Positions 58,352 to 64,000 of a stretch of 64,000 nt of DNA are shown here, one piece after another (the stretch's first letter is position 1; the number at the start of each line of letters is the position of its first letter). The translations under genes were made by a program, and so were the position numbers. The DNA is from Gnetum montanum (lineage: Eukaryota; Streptophyta; Gnetopsida; Gnetales; Gnetaceae): assembly GCA_015680685.1 (NCBI GenBank), contig MNCI01004839.1, positions 4,306 to 68,305 on the forward strand. Reading direction: 5' to 3'. Below the pieces are notes generated by a model. That model saw only the letters and a list, made by a program, of their open reading frames with translations, was not told the DNA's origin and did no database searches.

Positions 58352-59674
58352 TAACAAGTAGGATTAATAAATATTTTTCATTTTCTTTAATTTTACAATT
58401 TTTGTTTTCCAGTTTTTCATCTTTTAATTACTTGTTTTATCTTTTTGTCTTTTTATCTTTTTCTAAGTAATCTCATCTACAAATAAAACACTCATGTGGC
58501 TTGTTGGTTGAGGTTTTTTCTATGTTATCGAGTCTCAAGTGATCAATTATTTGGATAGTGAGCTCATTACACGCACTCATCCATTCTACAAATAAGAGGT
58601 TCTGTTCGAGGGTACAGTGATATTCTTGACATTCTTAAAACTTAAAATTAATTTTGTGCTCATTGTACCTAGAATGAAGAAGGATGGACCAAGAGGGAAT
58701 GATTAGGGTATGACATCAAGGGGACTTGCGGATTCTCTTTGGTGACAACTATGAGAGTTATCACGCAATGTGGTTGTACTAAGATCCTTGTAGATCTAAC
58801 ATAAAATGGGAGTAAGAGTAATCAAAAGGGCACTCAAAAATCCAATGCTCTTCTAGGGGGTCCCACTAGAAAGACATGCACCCATGCCTAAAGGTTGGTA
58901 GCTTTTCTAGATTCAGCAATCGAAGAAAAAAAAATAAAGAAAGTGCCACAAAGCAAAAATCACTCCTACCTTGAACAAAATGCCAAGTGATCGTATGCCT
59001 TGTTGTTCTAATACTCTCATAGTTGCTCATCATGGGATGGAACAATGCGGTGTCACTGATCAAACTAATGGACTTGGTCCTGATCTTGGAATGATTGGTT
59101 AATGACACATTAATCATGCTTTACACGCAAGATTCATTGTGCCCTAGGTCAATTACCTCATGTCCCAATCTCTACAATCCCTTCTATAGTCTGTCTCATC
59201 TTGTTGTTCATGCAATTGTAGATTGTGTCTCATATAGCGTAGAATTATTACCTCATTCTGGTGGTATCTACATGTGTGTGTTTTTTGAAACTAGTATGGA
59301 TTACATTTAACCCTTCTAGTGCCTATAGAAATTTTAAGGTGTGGTTACACAAGGACATTATAGGTTGGAACCTACTTTGGGGAGGACCCACTTGCATGAA
59401 TTTTGCAATTTGTACTTGTTGCACACCACCACATCACCTTATACCCTCCAAGTACTTCATTGCCAAATCTATTCTTTCCTTTGTCATCATTTTATCGAAC
59501 ATTCCTCAAAAATAGGTCCGACATTAAAATTTTAGGGAAACTTCCTTGAAAAACATTTCTAACTCTAAAATCATACTAAGAGAAGAATTCAACCTCTATT
59601 AAAGGCAATAAGGTATGAAATCATTGAACTTCTTTCAATAACCTTGCTAACAATTGATCTTTGTGTGATTATAG
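58352..59674 (+). other. L4 middle region, non-coding
   Basis: It starts with a T-rich block (58370-58460), then about 1.2 kb without a convincing gene; open frames here overlap in several phases and have no recognisable motifs. In autonomous relatives this space would hold pol. Confidence 0.6.
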
Positions 59675-60112
59675 ATGGCCCGTAAAAGAGGAAAATAAGG
59701 AGGACCTTCTCAAAGTGCAAGTGAATGACCAGGGGAAGGCAGAGGCTAAGGACTTCATACAGAACATGCCGAGCAGGAGGCACAATCATTCAGCATCCAT
59801 CATGGAACTCCTGTTACTGCATAATCTATCCAAGCAAAAGAAGGAGAGGTCAGGGCCCAAACCTATGAAGAGGAATGATGGCTGTTTGCGGCATGACATG
59901 TCAAGGCCAATCAAGTGTTCCCATAGCTACCATATCCATGGAAAGTGCCGACTCCATCAAACATTGGAACATCAGCATGGACGGCTCATAATCTGTGGAT
60001 AGAAGAGGAGAAACTTCAAGCACTTCTTCAACAGTATCAATCTCAGAAGCTTGGAGTGCAAAACAAAGGAAAGACACCCATGGAGGAGCCACCACTATCG
60101 GGAACCCCATGA
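59675..60112 (+). pseudogene. Second L4 reading frame, 146 codons, function unknown
   Basis: From the ATG at 59675 (MARKRGK) a single frame can be followed without frameshift to TGA at 60110-60112 (ending KGKTPMEEPPLSGTP). Its internal stops (TAA, TGA and TAG) all stand where C-to-T change of CAA, CGA or CAG would put them. The start is basic, the middle is polar, and the last third has an acidic helix-like piece (WIEEEKLQALLQQYQSQK). It ends 174 bp before the 3' LTR. Not recognised. Keeping one frame over 146 codons in such decayed DNA suggests it was once a real gene of the element. Confidence 0.5.
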
Positions 60113-60286
60113 GTTCCACAAGTTTTATCTTTTGTGTTTGTGTCCAAATTTTGTTTAATCCTCCACTGCGGCATGAATAAATTCCTAGTCAGTCAATAAT
60201 CCCATACCTATCCACTATGTAATCAATTGAACTTGTTCCTCACTTTCTTTGACTGGAGGACAAGTTGTTATTTAGTCGTGGGGGTA

Positions 60287-61166
60287 TGATGAGTCATGGT
60301 TTGTTAGGCCCAGTTATCGGAGCCCTAATACAAAATATGGTCTATCAGGCCTAGTTGTCGAACCCCCGTTATTGTAGCCCCAATATCGCGTACACGATAT
60401 TGCAATTTCGATGTGAGCCTATAAATAAAAGGTGGAAAACTTGGTTTTGGCATTAGTTCTTAGATTTTATTGTAATTTTTTAAGTTTAAGTTCCTCTCAA
60501 CACTTTCCTCCCAGTGCATGCCTACAGTGTGGTAATTGTAATTGTACAGCATCCTTATTTGAGTGTGACGTACTTAGACATGCACATGACCAGCAATAAA
60601 GATCAAGATTACTTCACCATTATAGCATCCACTTAGCTTAATTATTTATTTAATTGTTATTTATTTAACTATTATTTACTTCTTTCTTAGTTAATATCTC
60701 TTCACCCTTATCTCCTAGTAACGCAGAATGAATACGACTTCATCACAAGCATTCAAGTGTGATTACTTGGTAACCCAGTAGCGTACTTAGGCCATGCACT
60801 TGGTAATCCCAGTGGCAGTCATGCATGAGGTCCAAGATGTGTCAAATGATTAAGGAACAGATGCTCATTGCACTTAAGCTAGCTTAGACTCTCTCTCTCT
60901 CTCTCCCTCTCTCTCTCCTAGTTTAATTAATATTATTTTCCATCATACTTAGAAGTAGTACTAGTATAGAAACACATCATACACCTCACTTTGGACTAAA
61001 CCATACGTGCTAAAGCTAATACTAGTCCAGGTGGGAAGACAGCAAACTGTGACCTATGAGTAACTATCTAGATACCACAATTAGCCCGTCTGCAGAGTTG
61101 GACCGGATCATGCATGAAATGCTCATACTCGTATGGTTGAGCGTAGGGGTATCTCGCCACTCATCA
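60287..61166 (+). repeat. L4 3' LTR
   Basis: It is 53 bp longer than the 5' copy, mainly from an extra degenerate copy of the tggtctgttaggcccagtt block near the start (about 60297-60366) and a 10-bp gcgtaggggt near 61141. The palindrome is at 60381-60402, centred on gtac. Confidence 0.95.
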
Positions 61167-62740
61167 ATGAGATAGAAGTAAACATTAGTATTCCCAAATA
61201 GGTGCCAGTTCTTTTTGGCACTAGAAGGAAGGCAAGAAAATTTATCACCTAATTTCATAAGTTAACAGCTGATTACATTCAAAGAGCTTGATAGTCCTAG
61301 TGCACCAATAGTTCTTTTTGGTGCTAGAAGAAGGGAAAGAAAATTAGCTATTATTTTGAGTTAATGATCAAAAAAACTAGTAGTTTAGAAGATTTCAAAA
61401 GTCAAAAATAATTTTTTGATTATAAGATTGATTATTCATCAAAGGAAGAACAGAAAAAGGTTGTTGAGTTTGGGACAAGTAGTGGAGTTAAAACTAGAAG
61501 CACAAGACATGCACCACTTCTGTCTAGTTCATTAATCTTTAGGAGAAGGTTAAAGAAATGTAAAAGTTTAGCTATCAAAAGGTATCCTAATAAGATCATG
61601 AACTAAAACCAATGAATCCTTGGCAAGGAGTTACACCATTAAGGTTCCAAAATTATAACGATATTCCTAAGGTAGTTTACAAATATTTTCTTGAACCTTT
61701 TATTCCTAGAAAACCTTACTTGGCTAAAGAATACCTCCACTTGTTTGAGTTAACTTTAGCTTATGCAAATATTCAACACCAAGACCAAGCTTGTAGGTTA
61801 TTTGTAGCAAATTTAAAGGATATGGCTCAAATTTGGTATTTAAACTTGCCAAGCAAAAGTATTATAAGTTGGGATGATATGAAAAGCCTTTTCTTAGCCC
61901 AATTTGGCAATCAAGTAGATCAACAACAATTGTACTATGGGCTAGTACAAGCTAAGTAAGGAGTTAAAGAGTGAATTAAAGATTTCAACATTAAATTTCA
62001 ACGAATTTGTGGGCTCTTTCAAAGATAGTATAGACCATCAAACAAAATGCTTAGAGACACTTATCTTGAGGCTGTGGATCCCAAATTTCAATATGGTTAA
62101 GGAGGACTCCAAACTTGCTAACACTAAATGATTACTTTAGTGAAGCTATACAATTAGAAATATAGTTGAACTTGAATAATGAAGAAATTATCATAGCTTA
62201 AAAAGGAGAAGAGATAATTATAATCCCTATGAAAAATTTTTCCCAACTTAAAGCATTACTGAGGCCATCTTGTATTAAGACAGAGCAAGAGTTAGAAAGC
62301 AAAGAATCCAAGAAATGAAAATTAATGAGAGACTTGTCCAAAAACGTAGTGAAACTAGAAAAAGCTTTGGAAAAAGTTAAAATAAAGGAGGAAAAGAAAA
62401 ATAGGAAACATAAGCATCAATACACTAAGTTAGTAGATGATGAGGATGAGAGTGAAGTTTTTATGACCAACTTCCTTGGTATTGAATCTAATAACAAGTT
62501 ATCTAGTGTTCATCACGCAAGCAAATCTTTTGAGAATGAATCTAGTGATACCTCTTCTTTATTAAGTTCTAAAGAGGATATATCATTAGATGAAGACTGT
62601 AATGGCAATGAAGAAAATAGATATAATCTATGATCAAAAGAAAAATTAATCACTTCCAAGCCTCCAAATGTTATTCCTAATCCATTTTCTAAAACGAAGG
62701 TTTTTAAACCAAGTGAAAAGGAAAAAAATAAAAATAAAGA
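61167..62740 (+). pseudogene. gag: E5 Gag
   Basis: Resuming after L4, the frame shows two diverged copies of a VLFG-A/T-RRK motif (near 61205 and 61310), then an open stretch 61612-61959 with the gag core (FELTLAYANIQHQDQACRLF, LKDMAQIWYLNLPSKSIISW, LFLAQFGNQVDQQQLYYGL). After several stops it continues as a Lys/Glu-rich part (62325-62633) with an acidic patch (VDDEDESEVF) and a Ser-rich stretch. This gag differs from the A1/A2/L4 type. Together with the RNase H it suggests a Tat/Ogre-like lineage. Confidence 0.8.
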
Positions 62741-62786
62741 AGATCGAGTAGAGAAAAGTACATAAAATCATACTTTTAATAAATGG

Positions 62787-63300
62787 GTGAAGAAACTAGG
62801 CTTTTATGGAGATGGAGAATATAATCTAATTGAGAATCTTAAACACATCAAAGCCAACATTAGTGTATATCAACTATTACAAATAGGAGATCAGCAAAAA
62901 AAAAATTTAGAGCTTATTAAAGTAAAAATAAGAGTTAAACAGTTAGAGTTAGACTATGCATCTAACATTGATAAGATAACAAAAACTAACTATGATTGTA
63001 CTCTTGATAAAGAAGTTCCTTCTTTTCTTTTGACAATGAAGTTAAAAGGTAAATATCTTCATAATTGTTTGGTTGATTCTAGAGCTACATCCACTATGAG
63101 TTCATTATCTATATGTAAAAAACTTAGTTTAACTTTGGAACAATCGAATAAAATTTTTTTTCAAATGGATAAAAGCATAGTGAAGATTGTGGATCAACTA
63201 CCCAATGTTCTATTAGAAAATGCTTCCAAACCCCATATAAAAAGTAGAGTAACTATTCAAGTAGCAAATATCTCAAATTCATATAGTCTTTTTTTTGAGT
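62787..63300 (+). pseudogene. E5 retropepsin-like protease
   Basis: A 171-codon open stretch. After a Lys-rich lead the protease fold begins near 63010 (VPSFLLTMKLKGKYLHNCLVD). The active-site triad reads D-S-R (LVDSRATSTMSS, about 63069-63100); a Gly-to-Arg change would inactivate it. It continues through an SLSICKKLSL helix and an FQMDKSIVKIVDQLPNVL strand region to an SYSLFF end. A T-run at 63287-63297 marks a frameshift, after which the protease end goes on in the next phase (RSWSKNFLGYI). Confidence 0.8.
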
Positions 63301-63900
63301 AGAAGTTGGAGTAAGAATTTCTTAGGTTACATATCAATAAATTATTCACATATGTGGCTATCTTGGAAAGGGAAACCAAATCAAATATACATATATAGTG
63401 AACATTTAATGATTGAAAACATTGCTTTGAATGGATAAAACAAAGTTATTGAAACAAGAGCCTTTGAAACCAAAATTTGCACACTTCAAGAAGTTTATAA
63501 CTTGGAAAATGAGAGATCTCAAGATAAGAGCAAGTGGAAGTTATAGTTTGATGGTTCTTGTAACATCAAAGGTGCATGAGCTAAAGTAGTTTTAGTAAAA
63601 GATGATTCCCTAAAAATTTTAAAGGTAGTTCATCTCTCTTTCCCTTGCACTAACAACAACGCTAAACACGAAGCTTTGAGTATTGGAATTAAAATAGCAT
63701 TGGAAAAATGAATTAAGGTGATGACTATAAAAGGAGATTCAAAACTGGTTTGTGAACAAATTAAAGGCAATTACATAGTAAAAAATTCATTCTTGTGGTC
63801 TGATAAATAGCTCATCTATAAAAAGCTAGACCACTTTCATCATTATAAAATAAAGCATATATGTAGGAAAGATAATCACTTAGCAAATGATTAGCAAGGG
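63301..63900 (+). pseudogene. E5 RNase H directly after protease
   Basis: In the phase following the T-run, the protease tail leads through about 75 codons into an RNase H domain: FDGSCNIKGA (first Asp near 63550), TNNNAKHEALSIGIKIALEK (Glu), IKGDSKLVCEQIKGNY (Asp) and KLDHFHHYKIKHICRKDNH with LAND. This is the RVT_3 type known as the additional RNase H of Tat elements. There is no reverse transcriptase between protease and RNase H. Stops occur at three or more places. The element continues beyond the window. Confidence 0.82.
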
Positions 63901-64000
63901 CAGCTTCAACATTAGATTTAAAAAGGATAGAGAATTATGAAGGGGTAGTAATCGAGAATGAATATCAACCACAGTACCAGATAACATAAAAAATTTACAA
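63901..64000 (+). other. E5 continuation to window end
   Basis: One hundred bases after the RNase H remnant, with nothing assignable; the downstream pol domains, if any, lie outside the window. Confidence 0.5.

Larger units (their letters stand above)
55399..61166 (+). mobile_element. L4: complete gag-only Athila/Tat-type element
   Basis: LTRs 55399-56225 (827 bp) and 60287-61166 (880 bp), both tgatgagtcatgg to cactcatca, are flanked by a perfect target duplication atgag (55394-55398 and 61167-61171). The primer site at 56226-56243 matches tRNA-Asp (15 of 18). The polypurine tract gtcgtgggggta ends at 60286. The 4.1-kb interior has a gag frame with a long Pro-rich extension, an AT-rich middle and a second decayed frame. 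No protease, RT, RNase H or integrase was found, so it would move using proteins of a related element. It is inserted in E5 and is the best preserved element of the window. Confidence 0.95.

Noticed and set aside
57396-58361. Minus-strand and alternative-phase frames over the L4 Gag extension
   Set aside because: Shadows of the Pro/Tyr/His-rich plus frame, which is the one with consistent composition and position after gag.
1-64000. CRISPR arrays, bacterial operons, tRNA genes and intact protein-coding host genes
   Set aside because: No regularly spaced repeats, no ribosome-binding-site-led gene clusters, no full tRNA and no intact gene with a recognisable exon structure were seen. The window is plant-type repetitive DNA.

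Overview
The window looks like intergenic DNA from a large plant nuclear genome. It is AT-rich, has no intact host gene, and is almost entirely made of nested, heavily decayed LTR retrotransposons plus one SINE. The elements are plant types: Athila/Tat-like Ty3 elements with a tRNA-Asp primer-binding site, a chromovirus-like pol, and elements primed by initiator tRNA-Met. Most reading frames are broken by in-frame stops at former CAA, CAG, CGA or TGG codons, the pattern expected from long-term cytosine methylation and deamination. A gymnosperm or another large-genome seed plant would fit; the sequence alone does not prove which.

Layout. 1-858: LTR plus leader of a Ty3 family (called E5 here), left-truncated. 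1013-3140: fossil chromovirus-like RT-RNaseH-integrase, hit by a SINE (3160-3329) with a 19-bp target duplication. 3692-13713: complete Athila/Tat element A1 on the minus strand. 13714-18643: non-coding, with an assembly gap and an LTR end plus Met-type primer site. 18644-42684: element C1 on the plus strand, opened up by two later insertions: C2, a second copy of the same family in opposite orientation (23167-28368), and A2, a 13-kb Athila/Tat element on the minus strand (28849-41935). 43640-49640: older Athila/Tat fossil A3, itself split by a small LTR element D (45469-47471). 49640-54100: mostly featureless, with a degenerate repeat field near 53-54 kb. 54101-64000: E5 again (LTR, gag, protease, RNase H), interrupted by the complete gag-only element L4 (55399-61166, perfect 5-bp target duplication).

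The most unusual system is family C. Both copies have LTRs and a Met-type primer site (kept in C2) and a polypurine tract, but no gag or pol. They carry a C-rich segment with 45-bp tandem repeats, a piece of 5S rRNA gene covering the internal promoter, and an intronless CCR4-like deadenylase (endonuclease/exonuclease/phosphatase fold). Comparing C1 with C2 shows these parts belong to the element. Second in interest is A2, which has a 3.3-kb cassette between integrase and 3' LTR that A1 lacks. It encodes a decayed, probably coiled-coil protein behind a promoter resembling the element's own LTR. The LTRs of A1, L4 and A2 share 20-22 bp palindromes upstream of the TATA box, centred on GTAC or a derivative.

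Two spots (6596-6680 and 23627-23675) are perfect duplications abutting single N bases and are best read as gap-closing artefacts. Family assignments rest on translated motifs read by eye; no database search was possible.
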